NCBI GenBank assembly: GCA_045657465.1
Contig: JAZOTD010000007.1
Location: 6,956 to 70,955 of the forward strand
DNA length: 64,000 bases
Reading direction: 5' to 3'
Source of the DNA: RGIG1681 sp045657465
GTDB taxonomy: Bacteria; Bacillota; Clostridia; Christensenellales; UBA1242
Part shown: piece by piece, positions 32,551 to 41,622 of the stretch
Numbering within the stretch: the first letter of the stretch is position 1
How the letters are laid out: each line of letters begins with the position of its first letter
Notes under the pieces: generated by a model
Told to the model about the DNA's origin: nothing
The model's input: the letters and a program-made list of their open reading frames with translations, nothing else
Database searches by the model: none
Position numbers and translations under genes: made by a program

Positions 32551-32904
32551 TTATTCTTCGCCAAGTTGTTTGGCGTTTTTCCTTTCTTGTTTTTTAGCCT
32601 TTTTTTGCAACTTTGTATAAAGTTTTTTTGCCTTTCTAAATTGACATTTTCTAAGGTTATAAGTCACATATGCTGAATGTCTTTTTTGATACAAAGAATT
32701 CAAATAATCTTCACAGTACTCAAAATGTTCATAATTTTTTTCGCTTGCATATTTTACATATTCATACCAGGCATTGTCACGTGCACTGTGAGCTCTTGTT
32801 AAATCATTTAAGATTAATGCAAGTGATTGTTCTGCACTGTCAAGGTCATTGGCAGCGTCTTCATAACAAGTCAGTGCTTCTTCTAGTGTAATATCAGTTT
32901 TCAT
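32551..32904 (-). CDS. Hypothetical coiled-coil protein, 117 aa
   Basis: Not recognised. It is helical and charged over its whole length, with a heptad-like pattern and a Lys-rich end (RKAKKLYTKLQKKAKKQERK). The frame begins at a TTG, but TTTGGAGA is the ribosome site for the ATG at 32904 (MKTDITLEEAL). It is the last gene of the minus-strand group between recF and gyrB, 89 nt after the 122-aa gene. Confidence 0.7.
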   Translation of the reverse strand: MKTDITLEEALTCYEDAANDLDSAEQSLALILNDLTRAHSARDNAWYEYVKYASEKNYEHFEYCEDYLNSLYQKRHSAYVTYNLRKCQFRKAKKLYTKLQKKAKKQERKNAKQLGEE

Positions 32905-32993
32905 AAATGTCTCCAAATGTTTGTTGAGTAATTATACACCATAATAATTAAAAATTCAACAAAAATCCAGATTTTGTCGATTAATGGTGTTGT

Positions 32994-33362
32994 TTAGAAT
33001 AGTTTTAGTTCTCTGCGAGATAACTCTGCAAGCCTGTTAATTTCTTCATATTGCAAATCTTTTTTTGTCATTTTTTGAACTTTTGATTCAGTCTTGCATT
33101 CTTCAAAAATATCACCGAGAAGTGATAGTTGTTTTAAAAATTTCGGGTCTTGTTTTTTTAGTTTCAAGAGGGCAGCCTCTTGTTTTTTAGGATCGCTTGG
33201 CAAATCATTAAATTTATCCATAAATTCATCTAGATTATCAGGAAATTCATTCATAATATTGATGAAATTGATGCAATTCAAAATATTTTCATATTCACCG
33301 ATGCTTTTGAAATATTCAATTTCATGAGTGGTGAAATAAGAGTGTATATCAACTTTTTTCAT
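32994..33362 (-). CDS. Hypothetical small helical protein, 122 aa (paralogue of the 41.2-kb protein)
   Basis: Not recognised, but it looks related to the 126-aa protein at 41213-41593. Both share an F-x-D-K...LP-x-D block and a later DP-x-F-x-KQ block (DPKFLKQLSLL here, DPEFAKQMFAF there), followed by an acidic stretch and a Lys-rich end. It lies 1 nt after the 732-aa gene and has an AAGGAGC site, so the two are coupled. In both loci such a small protein is encoded next to a very large charged protein. Confidence 0.7.
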   Translation of the reverse strand: MKKVDIHSYFTTHEIEYFKSIGEYENILNCINFINIMNEFPDNLDEFMDKFNDLPSDPKKQEAALLKLKKQDPKFLKQLSLLGDIFEECKTESKVQKMTKKDLQYEEINRLAELSRRELKLF

Positions 33363-33363
33363 A

Positions 33364-35562
33364 TTATGCTCCTTTAAATTGAGATGATGGGTTTTGTTGA
33401 GTCATTGCTTTAATATCTAATGAGGCACGACTACGAGACCTTAGTTTGCTTTCCTTTTGCTGTGCATCTTCTTTTGAAGTTTCTTGTTCTCCTAGTGCTT
33501 GATAAGATTTCGCAAGTAAATCCGCAAGTTGTCCAGTGCTTGGCAATGCAAAACCAGATTTTTCTTCTATTTTTTTTAATGTTTCACTATTTGCACTTGC
33601 AAGAAATTCACTAAAATAATTATTTTTTGCAAATGGCGAAGGTTCTTTAGGTTGAGTTTTTGAATCTCCAGATTTTTCATCAAACTTTTCGAGTTTGTGG
33701 TCATTTACAACCAATACGGTTGATTGTGTAAAATTCTCCTTTGCATTTTCATGTGATTGGTTTTGGGAACGGTCGGCTTCGTTTGTGATGTCGACGCCGA
33801 GTATGTTTTTTGCTTGTTTTGCAATCACATCTGCATCATCAAGCTTATTTGCTTGTTGTAATAGCGAATATGTTTTTTTTGCCTTTTTTACAACCTCTAA
33901 CTTGTCGTTTTGAAGCTGAGCAAAAGCCTCTGCCGTTTCTGGACCCAAAATAGGAATGTGATCATGGTCATGTTCGTGATCGTGTTCTTTTGGTTGATAA
34001 TTTTTAAGACTATTAGCAAAAGCCTCATTGCTTTTTGCAATATTAACCAAGAGTTCTATATAATATCTTGAATATTTAGCATTGATTCCCTTAATTATTT
34101 TTGCAAGTTCTTTTTGTTGTTGTTTTTTTATTTTTTCATGCTCTGCTAAAAGTTTGTTTTTTCGTTCTTCTGGAGTAAGTGATTTGTCAGATATCAAAGC
34201 TTTTGATTTTTGATTTAAATTTTTGCGCATTTCTTCGCGGAAAAATCTAGTATAGAAAAAATATTCATTTTTTAAACTTGCATCATAGTTTTTCTTAAAT
34301 GTATCAACCATTTCTGTTTGTGATTGAGTATATTCTTCAAGTTTATATTCTAGTAGTTCAGCAAATTCAGCTATCTTGTCATTGTCGTGTTGATTATGGT
34401 TGTTTGCAACTTGTTTATCGACAAACCCTTCTTTAAATGATTTATAACGTTCACGGTGTGTCATTTGATCGGCATCTGGTTGTACTTCTTCTATTAATGA
34501 ATCGCTTGGGCTTAAAACAGGTGAGTCTTTTTCTTGAATTGGGGCAGGTGAGATTTTTGGATTTTTTATAGATGATTGATTATCTGATCTGTTAAAAATA
34601 GGAGAAGGATCAAAGATAACAACAGGCATTTGCTTGTCAGAATTTTCCTTTTTTAAACCCTCATTAATTTTTTTTGTTAAATCTTGGTTAAAGCCAGAAA
34701 AATCTAAATAATTATTTGTGAAATCGTTTAGAGGGGTTTGTTTATAATCGTCACGAAATTTATTTTGCAAATTTTCAGGAGATGATTCAATTATCGTGTT
34801 ATACGTTTGTTCAGAAACACCTGATTTTTTTGCTACGTCATTATCGGTTTCGCGATCTATTACATCTATATTTTTCTTGGCATTATCCTCATAAAGTTTA
34901 TTACACTCGTCACATAGTATTTTTTCTATCGCTTCCATTTGTTCCATGAAATTGTAGATTTCATCGCGTTTGGTGTCTATGGAAATTATTTTTTCAGGAG
35001 TGATTTTGCCTGTTGGCAATAGGTTAGCAGGAAGAGCCGCGGTTGCTGTTTTTGAACTGCGTTTAAGAATGTCATTTTGCATGCGTTGCATCGTTAGTGC
35101 AACAAGATACCTCTTATTTAAATCGTCTTTTCTGTCATTGTCAATGAGTTCATTTACCATGGCAATAAGATCTTGTTCAGATTGTCTTGAATTGTCTTGA
35201 GAAAGCTCTCTTTTACCGATAATATGAAACCCGCCTTTTTCTGAAAATGTTATTTTAAAAGCTTCAGATTTTTTCGACTCAAGAGTTACAAGTTTTCCAT
35301 CAACCTTAATTTTTGCACCCATACCTAAAAGATTATATGTATCGCTAGGGAGTTTGCCTTCTCCGTCTTTTATTTCAACTTGGCTATAGATAAATTTTAT
35401 CGCGGGAGGTTGTTTGTCTTTGTCCCAGGCGATGATTCGAACAGGGTATGTTTTGTTGTTTTGTGGTGTATCAAAAGATAAAGCCTCAGATAAAACTTTT
35501 CCTGTGTTATCTAAACTTTTGTTGTCAATTTTTTTATGTTTATCTTCCTTATCAATTGCCAT
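33364..35562 (-). CDS. Hypothetical large charged protein, 732 aa
   Basis: Not recognised. Residues about 35-125 look like a small beta-rich domain (YPVRIIAWDKDKQPPAI, then GMGAKIKVDGKLVTLESKK). The rest is Lys/Glu/Gln-rich, predicted helical with coiled coil and disordered stretches. A His/Asp cluster, HDHEHDHDH, near residue 535 could bind metal. No membrane helix or signal peptide. It is in an operon with the 276-aa gene upstream (34 nt) and the 122-aa gene downstream (1 nt). A surface, cytoskeletal or scaffolding role is possible but unproven. Confidence 0.7.
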   Translation of the reverse strand: MAIDKEDKHKKIDNKSLDNTGKVLSEALSFDTPQNNKTYPVRIIAWDKDKQPPAIKFIYSQVEIKDGEGKLPSDTYNLLGMGAKIKVDGKLVTLESKKSEAFKITFSEKGGFHIIGKRELSQDNSRQSEQDLIAMVNELIDNDRKDDLNKRYLVALTMQRMQNDILKRSSKTATAALPANLLPTGKITPEKIISIDTKRDEIYNFMEQMEAIEKILCDECNKLYEDNAKKNIDVIDRETDNDVAKKSGVSEQTYNTIIESSPENLQNKFRDDYKQTPLNDFTNNYLDFSGFNQDLTKKINEGLKKENSDKQMPVVIFDPSPIFNRSDNQSSIKNPKISPAPIQEKDSPVLSPSDSLIEEVQPDADQMTHRERYKSFKEGFVDKQVANNHNQHDNDKIAEFAELLEYKLEEYTQSQTEMVDTFKKNYDASLKNEYFFYTRFFREEMRKNLNQKSKALISDKSLTPEERKNKLLAEHEKIKKQQQKELAKIIKGINAKYSRYYIELLVNIAKSNEAFANSLKNYQPKEHDHEHDHDHIPILGPETAEAFAQLQNDKLEVVKKAKKTYSLLQQANKLDDADVIAKQAKNILGVDITNEADRSQNQSHENAKENFTQSTVLVVNDHKLEKFDEKSGDSKTQPKEPSPFAKNNYFSEFLASANSETLKKIEEKSGFALPSTGQLADLLAKSYQALGEQETSKEDAQQKESKLRSRSRASLDIKAMTQQNPSSQFKGA

Positions 35563-35596
35563 AAATATCTCCTAAATATTTTATAAAAATAGATTG

Positions 35597-36427
35597 TTAA
35601 TTTGAAGTGTCAGTGTTTGGTCCGTATGCAAATTCTCTCATCATGGCGTCTTCGGTGAGTTCGTCTTCAGCTTGTGGCATTACCATGCTGTCAATGGCAT
35701 TTTCGGTTTCTGTTTTTTCTGGAACGGTGCTATCGTTTGCTTGTTCAACTGCGTTTGCTTGATCTTCAAGACTCATTCCGCAAAGTCCCGCATAAATCAT
35801 TTCAGCCAACGCATCAATGAGTTTCATGTTGCTTGTATCAGCCTGCACGCTTTGTCCTGATGTTTTGTCACCAATAGAAAGGCTTGATTTTGACCCGTTA
35901 AGTTTTGAAACATCAAAACCTTGTGACGATGCTTCGGTTGTGATTTTTTGTTTAATGCAGTCTTTTGCTTGTTCTTCTGGCATGGCTAAAATCTCTTCAA
36001 TTTCTTCTTGTGAAAATGAAACAGAAAAGCCCCTTTTGTCTTTGTTTCCTTGTTCATTTTCTTGAGAGTTTTCTTGTTCTTGAGATTCTTCACTTTCATC
36101 TTTTTCATTTTCGTCTTTAGAATCTTCTTGTTCTTTTTTCTTATCTTCTTCAGCAAGCTCTTTTTCTTTTAATTTTTTAATTTCACTAATCATGCTGCCA
36201 ATAACAGTTGATTTTTTTGCTGATTTTTCAACAACGCCAGACTTGGCATCTATTTTATACCCAAAAGAAGTTGTTTCTTTTAAAAGGTCGGCCTTTTCAT
36301 AACCAGCTCTGCGAGCTGCTTCAACAACTGCTTTTGTCAAGGCTGCTTCTTGTGCACCTTCTGGAAGATTTTTAATTGCATTATATTTTTCGTTTGAAAT
36401 GTTTACTTTTAAATTATTTGAAGCCAT
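35597..36427 (-). CDS. Hypothetical acidic protein with a duplicated module, 276 aa
   Basis: Not recognised. Two copies of a module of about 70 residues are separated by a very acidic linker (residues about 90-135, mostly E, D, K, Q). Module 1 has LPEGAQEAALTKAVVEAARR then GYKID; module 2 has MPEEQAKDCIKQKITTEASS then LSIGD at the matching place. The C-terminus is acidic. It starts the minus-strand group and is divergent from gyrB. AAGGAG precedes the ATG. A similar module may occur at the end of the 709-aa protein at 41.6 kb. Confidence 0.65.
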   Translation of the reverse strand: MASNNLKVNISNEKYNAIKNLPEGAQEAALTKAVVEAARRAGYEKADLLKETTSFGYKIDAKSGVVEKSAKKSTVIGSMISEIKKLKEKELAEEDKKKEQEDSKDENEKDESEESQEQENSQENEQGNKDKRGFSVSFSQEEIEEILAMPEEQAKDCIKQKITTEASSQGFDVSKLNGSKSSLSIGDKTSGQSVQADTSNMKLIDALAEMIYAGLCGMSLEDQANAVEQANDSTVPEKTETENAIDSMVMPQAEDELTEDAMMREFAYGPNTDTSN

Positions 36428-36655
36428 GATGTCTCCTTAAGATTATAATTTGATAATTATATCATACCTTCAGTTTTTTTAATCTGTCAAACCTTTTTAG
36501 GTCAAACTGCCCAAAAAACCACAAAATAAGGCATATTTAGCCCTATAAGTATATAAATAATAATATATTATATAATATAAGCGAAATTTGCTTGGTTTTG
36601 GGTTTTGTTTTTGATATAATGATTTTGTCAAAAAATATATTTAAAGGTGTGATTT
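36428..36655. other. Divergent gap upstream of gyrB
   Basis: 228 bp containing two GTCAAAC direct repeats 15 bp apart (36486-36492, 36501-36507) and an almost pure A/T run (about 36547-36585). A TATAAT at about 36615 and AAAGGTG precede gyrB. The A/T run could be an unwinding element or simply a promoter region. No DnaA box seen. Confidence 0.4.
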
Positions 36656-38572
36656 ATGGACGATATTAGTAAAGTTGCAAATGATTATGGTGCAGAGCAA
36701 ATCACCGTGCTTCGTGGTCTTGAACCAGTTAGAAAAAGACCAGGTATGTATATTGGCTCAACCGACACCTATGGTTTGCATCACTTAATCAGTGAAATTG
36801 TAGACAACTCAATCGATGAAGCTCTTGCAGGTTATTGCAATGAGATTATGGTTGAAATTAATAAAGATGGCTCTTGTTCGGTTACTGACAACGGCCGTGG
36901 AATTCCAACAGGCATCAATAAAGAAGAAGGCAAAAGTGCTGTTGAACTTGTTTTAACAAAACTTCATGCTGGTGGAAAGTTTGGTGATGGTGGTTACAAA
37001 ATTTCAGGCGGTTTGCATGGCGTTGGTTTGTCATGTGTAAACGCACTTTCTGAATGGCTTGAGGTTGAGGTTAAACAAAACGGAAATCTTTACAAGCAAA
37101 CCTATAACAGAGGTGTGCCACAAAGAGATCTTGCTATTGTTGGCAAAGCCACAACAACCGGAACCAAAGTTTCATTTATGCCAGATGACACAATTTTTGA
37201 AACTGTTGTTTTTGAATATGAAAAGGTTAGAAAAAGACTTCGTGAACTTGCGTTTTTAAACAAAGGCATCACAATCATTGCAAAAGACCACAGGGTTTCA
37301 AAAGAAGAAACATTCCATTATGAAGGTGGAATTGTTGAATTTGTTGGTGAACTTAATGAAGGCAAACAAACAATATTAAAAAAGCCAATATATATTGAAA
37401 CATTGTCAAAAGACAAGACAGGTGAAATAGAAATTGCATTCCAATACAATGACGGTTTCAATGAGCAAATTCATGGCTATGCAAACAACATCAACACCAT
37501 TGAAGGTGGAACGCATATTGAAGGATTCAAAAAGGCTCTTTATAAAGTTATTAATGACTACGGTCACAAACTAAAAATTTTGAAAGATGCAGACAAACTT
37601 TCTGGTGACGATGTTCGTGAAGGCATCACAGCAATGGTTTCAGTTAAACTTCAAGACCCACAATTTGAAGGACAAACAAAAACCAAGCTTGGAAACAGCT
37701 ATATGCAAACTGAAGTTTATAACGCTGTTTGTGATTTGTTTGGAACATATCTTGAAGAAAACCCTGAAGAAGCAAAAAGTTTAATTTTGCGTTCAGTTAC
37801 TGCACAAAAAGCCAGAGAAGCAGCACAAGCTGCAAGAAGCATGGCAAGAAGAAAAGGTGCGCTTGAATCAACAACACTTCCTGGCAAACTTGCAGATTGC
37901 ACCGAAAAAGACCCTAAACTTTGTGAAATCTATATTGTAGAAGGTGATTCTGCGGGTGGAACAGCAAAACAATGCCGTGACCGCCGTTTTCAGGCAATTC
38001 TTCCGCTTCGTGGAAAGATTTTGAACGTTGAAAAAGCAAGACTAAATCATGTTTTGGGCAATGAAGAAATTAAAGCCATGATAACAGCGTTTGGTGGCGG
38101 TGTTGGTCAAGAATTTGACCCAGCAAAGCTTAGATATGACAAAATTATTTGTATGACCGATGCCGACGTAGACGGCGCGCATATTAGAATTTTGCTTTTA
38201 ACATTCTTCTATCGTTTCATGCCGGGGCTTATCGAAACAGGACACGTTTATTCAGCGATGCCTCCACTTTATAAACTCCAAAAGGGCAAGAGAATTGAAT
38301 ATTGTTATAGCGAAGAAGAAAAACGCAAAAAAGTCGAAGAGATGGGCACAAAGGGCTTAGATGTTCAGCGTTATAAAGGTCTTGGTGAAATGGACAAAGA
38401 ACAACTTTGGGAAACAACCATGAACCCTGAACATCGTGGACTTATTCAAATTCAAATGGCAGATGCCATTGAAGCTGACAAAATTTTCACTTTGCTTATG
38501 GGCGATGCTCCAGAGCTTAGAAGAAAATTTATCGAAGAAAATGCTAAACTCGTTGAAGATTTGGATATTTAA
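36656..38572 (+). CDS. gyrB: DNA gyrase subunit B
   Basis: The 638-residue ATPase subunit of gyrase. The GHKL ATPase site is visible (EIVDNSIDEALAGYC, then DNGRGIP, GGLHGVGLSCVNAL), the transducer region and the TOPRIM domain (EGDSAGGTAKQ, then DADVDGAHIRILLLTF), and the C-terminal QRYKGLGEMD. It has an AAAGGTG ribosome site. gyrA follows 11 nt later, giving the usual gyrBA operon. The length is that of gyrase B of Gram-positives. Confidence 0.97.
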   Translation: MDDISKVANDYGAEQITVLRGLEPVRKRPGMYIGSTDTYGLHHLISEIVDNSIDEALAGYCNEIMVEINKDGSCSVTDNGRGIPTGINKEEGKSAVELVLTKLHAGGKFGDGGYKISGGLHGVGLSCVNALSEWLEVEVKQNGNLYKQTYNRGVPQRDLAIVGKATTTGTKVSFMPDDTIFETVVFEYEKVRKRLRELAFLNKGITIIAKDHRVSKEETFHYEGGIVEFVGELNEGKQTILKKPIYIETLSKDKTGEIEIAFQYNDGFNEQIHGYANNINTIEGGTHIEGFKKALYKVINDYGHKLKILKDADKLSGDDVREGITAMVSVKLQDPQFEGQTKTKLGNSYMQTEVYNAVCDLFGTYLEENPEEAKSLILRSVTAQKAREAAQAARSMARRKGALESTTLPGKLADCTEKDPKLCEIYIVEGDSAGGTAKQCRDRRFQAILPLRGKILNVEKARLNHVLGNEEIKAMITAFGGGVGQEFDPAKLRYDKIICMTDADVDGAHIRILLLTFFYRFMPGLIETGHVYSAMPPLYKLQKGKRIEYCYSEEEKRKKVEEMGTKGLDVQRYKGLGEMDKEQLWETTMNPEHRGLIQIQMADAIEADKIFTLLMGDAPELRRKFIEENAKLVEDLDI

Positions 38573-38583
38573 GGAGATAGACA

Positions 38584-41115
38584 ATGAAGAAGAAAGATTA
38601 TAGTTTAGAACATGAAAAAATTGTTGACAACACCGTTATTTATCCTGTTGAAATCAACGATGAAATGAAAAAAAGCTTTATTGCATATGCAATGGCGGTT
38701 AACGTTTCAAGAGCAATTCCTGACGTTAGAGACGGTTTAAAACCAGTTCACAGAAGAATTTTATATTCAATGAACGAAGTGGGCATCACTTCAGACAAAC
38801 CACACAAAAAATGTGCGAGAATTGTCGGTGACGTTTTAGGTAAATATCACCCACATGGCGACTCATCAGTTTATGGTGCACTTGTTAGACTTGCACAAGA
38901 CTTTGCAATTCGTTATCCACTTGTTGAAGGTCACGGAAACTTCGGTTCTGTTGACGGTGACCCACCAGCGGCTTATCGTTACACTGAAGCAAGACTTTCA
39001 AAACTTGCAGATGAAATGCTTAGAGATATCGACAAAGAAACTGTTGATTTCTCACCAAACTTTGACGCAACACTCAAACAACCAGACGTGCTTCCTGCAC
39101 GTTTCCCAAACCTTTTGGTTAACGGTTCAGACGGCATTGCAGTTGGTATGGCAACAAACATTCCACCACACAACCTTGGTGAAGTTGTTGATGCGGTAGT
39201 TGCAGAGATCAACAACCCAGACATGACAATTGAAGATATCATGCAAATCCTTCCAGCACCAGACTATCCAACTGGTGGTGTGATCATGGGCACTGATGCT
39301 TTGAGACAAGCATATTTAACCGGAAAGGGCGGTGTTGTAATTCGTTCAAAAGCTGACATTGAAGAGGGTGATGATGGCAGAGCTAGAATTGTTGTTACAG
39401 AAATCCCATACCAAGTCAACAAAGCCGAAATGATTAAGCAAATCGCAAACATGGTTAAAGACAAAAGAATTGACGGAATTTCTGATATCCGTGAAGAGTC
39501 TGACCGTCATGGTATGCGTATTGTTTTTGAAGTTAAACGTGACTTCAATGCACAAGTTGTGCTCAACACACTCTTTAAACGCACACAGCTTCAATGCAGT
39601 TATGGCATTAATTTCTTGGCGCTCGTAGATGGATACCCAAAAGTTTTAAACATCAAACAAATTTTAGATTGCTATATCGGTCATCAAAAAGAAGTTATTT
39701 ATAGACGAACAAAATATGACCTTGCAAAAGCCGAAGAAAGAGAACACATCATTGAAGGTTTGGTTGTAGCTCTTGCAAACATTGATGAAGTAATCAAAAT
39801 CATCAAAGGTTCAAAAGATAGAGAAGAAGCTTCAAACAACTTGCAATCTTCATTCTTACTTTCAGCTGTTCAGGCGGCTGCGATTTTGGATATGCGTCTT
39901 CAAAGACTCACAAGTTTAGAAGTTGAAAAACTCAACAATGAACTTGCAGAACTTAGAAATCTCATCACCGAACTTCGTGGAATCTTAGCTAGCGAAGACA
40001 AGGTTAAACAAATCATCATCAAAGAACTTGAAGAAATCAAAGAAACATATGGCAACGAAAGAAAGACTGAAGTTGACCTTAATGGTTCAACCGAAATCAA
40101 CATCGAAGATCTTATTGAAAAAGAACACGTTGTTATTTCAATGACACACTTTGGTTATGTTAAACGCCTTCCTGTTGCTGAATACAAACAACAACATCGT
40201 GGCGGAATGGGCACAACTGGCCACAAGCCAAAAGAAGAAGACTTTGTTGAACACATGTTCATTTGTTCAACCCATGCAACATTATTCTTCTTCACCAATC
40301 TTGGAAAGGTTTACACCTTGAAAGGTTATGAAATTCCTGAAGAGCAAAAGAGTGCAAGAGGCAGAAACGTTGTAAACTTGCTTCCACTTGAAAAAGGAGA
40401 AACAGTTCAAGCAATTTTGCCAAAACTTGCAGATGGTGATGGATATTTGGTTATGGCAACTGAAAGGGGACTTATCAAAAAGACAGCCACAAGCGAGTTT
40501 GAAAGCATTAGAAAAACCGGAAAAATCGCAATTGCGCTCAAAGACGATGATAGACTCATTGCTGTTGAATATACAAATGGTGACAACACAGTCATGGTTG
40601 CATCAAACGAAGGCAAATGTATTAGATTTAGTGAAAAAGACGTTAAACCTCTTGGCAGAGACACCATGGGTGTTAAGGCAATTGACCTTGCAGATGATGA
40701 CTATTTGGTTGATATGCTCGTTTACAAAGAAGGTTATGACATCTTGACAATCACTGAAAAAGGCTATGGAAAACGTTCTGATGTTTCTGAATATAAGATT
40801 CAAAATAGAAACGGAAAAGGCATCAAAGCCGGCATCTTCAACGAAAAAACAGGTCGCTTGGTTGGTCTTAAACAAGTCACAGAAAACGAAGACGTTATGA
40901 TGATTGCAAACAATGGCGTAATCATTAGAACCCCAGCAGGAGCTATTTCAAAAATAACCCGTGACACCATTGGTGTAAAAGTTATGAGACTTCACGAAGG
41001 CACAACAGTTTCATGTGTTGCAGTAGCCGACACCGTTGCTGAAGACATCACTGGTGAAACAGAAGAAGAGCCAATCGTGATCAACGAACCAATCACCGAA
41101 ACCGATGCTGAATAA
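38584..41115 (+). CDS. gyrA: DNA gyrase subunit A
   Basis: The 843-residue cleavage subunit of gyrase. N-terminal AMAVNVSRAIPDVRDGLKPV, the quinolone region HPHGDSSVYGALVRLAQ, the catalytic Tyr in AYRYTEARLSKL, and a C-terminal domain of six beta blades for DNA wrapping. The GyrA-box position reads QHRGGMG instead of the usual QRRGGKG. The last 30 residues are acidic. It ends in a terminator shared with the convergent locus at 41.2 kb. Confidence 0.96.
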   Translation: MKKKDYSLEHEKIVDNTVIYPVEINDEMKKSFIAYAMAVNVSRAIPDVRDGLKPVHRRILYSMNEVGITSDKPHKKCARIVGDVLGKYHPHGDSSVYGALVRLAQDFAIRYPLVEGHGNFGSVDGDPPAAYRYTEARLSKLADEMLRDIDKETVDFSPNFDATLKQPDVLPARFPNLLVNGSDGIAVGMATNIPPHNLGEVVDAVVAEINNPDMTIEDIMQILPAPDYPTGGVIMGTDALRQAYLTGKGGVVIRSKADIEEGDDGRARIVVTEIPYQVNKAEMIKQIANMVKDKRIDGISDIREESDRHGMRIVFEVKRDFNAQVVLNTLFKRTQLQCSYGINFLALVDGYPKVLNIKQILDCYIGHQKEVIYRRTKYDLAKAEEREHIIEGLVVALANIDEVIKIIKGSKDREEASNNLQSSFLLSAVQAAAILDMRLQRLTSLEVEKLNNELAELRNLITELRGILASEDKVKQIIIKELEEIKETYGNERKTEVDLNGSTEINIEDLIEKEHVVISMTHFGYVKRLPVAEYKQQHRGGMGTTGHKPKEEDFVEHMFICSTHATLFFFTNLGKVYTLKGYEIPEEQKSARGRNVVNLLPLEKGETVQAILPKLADGDGYLVMATERGLIKKTATSEFESIRKTGKIAIALKDDDRLIAVEYTNGDNTVMVASNEGKCIRFSEKDVKPLGRDTMGVKAIDLADDDYLVDMLVYKEGYDILTITEKGYGKRSDVSEYKIQNRNGKGIKAGIFNEKTGRLVGLKQVTENEDVMMIANNGVIIRTPAGAISKITRDTIGVKVMRLHEGTTVSCVAVADTVAEDITGETEEEPIVINEPITETDAE

Positions 41116-41163
41116 TTTAAAAAAATATTTAAAAAATCTATAAAAATTAAATTTTAATCACAA

Positions 41164-41196
41164 AAAATAGAGAGACAATCGTCTCTCTATTTTTAT
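41164..41196. terminator. Bidirectional terminator after gyrA
   Basis: AAAATAGAGAGAC, AATC, GTCTCTCTATTTTT. Confidence 0.9.
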
Positions 41197-41212
41197 TTTT
41201 TATTTTTTAAAA

Positions 41213-41593
41213 TTATTTTCTACCAATGATTTCTTCTGCTTTTGCATCAGCTTGTTCTTGTCTGATTGTTGTCAAATCAACCTTGCCAACACTTGCTTGT
41301 TCTTCTGGTTCTTCAGCAGTGTCCAAAAGAGAAGCAAATGCAAACATTTGTTTTGCAAATTCAGGGTCTTTTTCAGTCATTTCAAAAACAGTTTTTGCCG
41401 CTTCAATTTCGTCAGCAGGAAGTGTCTTGTCAATTTTGTCAACAAATGCTTTTACGTCATCAGGAATCATTTCAATTGTTGCGCAAGTTGCATCGGTTGA
41501 AACCATCAATTCAAGTTCGTCACCAGTGAAGCCCATAGCTTCATATTTTTTGCGAACATCTTCTTCTGAATATAATTTAACTTCATTACTCAT
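41213..41593 (-). CDS. Hypothetical small acidic protein, 126 aa (paralogue of the 33-kb protein)
   Basis: Not recognised. It resembles the 122-aa protein at 32994-33362: both have a D-K...LP-x-D segment (DKIDKTLPADE here) followed about 20 residues later by DP-x-F-x-KQ (DPEFAKQ), then an acidic stretch and an RQEQADAKAEE-like helix. It lies 29 nt after the 709-aa gene with an AAGGAG site, so the two form an operon. No membrane helix or signal peptide. Confidence 0.7.
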   Translation of the reverse strand: MSNEVKLYSEEDVRKKYEAMGFTGDELELMVSTDATCATIEMIPDDVKAFVDKIDKTLPADEIEAAKTVFEMTEKDPEFAKQMFAFASLLDTAEEPEEQASVGKVDLTTIRQEQADAKAEEIIGRK

Positions 41594-41622
41594 TTTTCAA
41601 TTCTCCTTAAAATTAATGACGT

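Noticed and set aside
32551..36427. Prophage or integrative element between recF and gyrB
   Set aside because: No integrase, terminase, capsid or attachment-site repeat is seen, base composition is the same as the neighbours, and the genes are only charged coiled-coil proteins.
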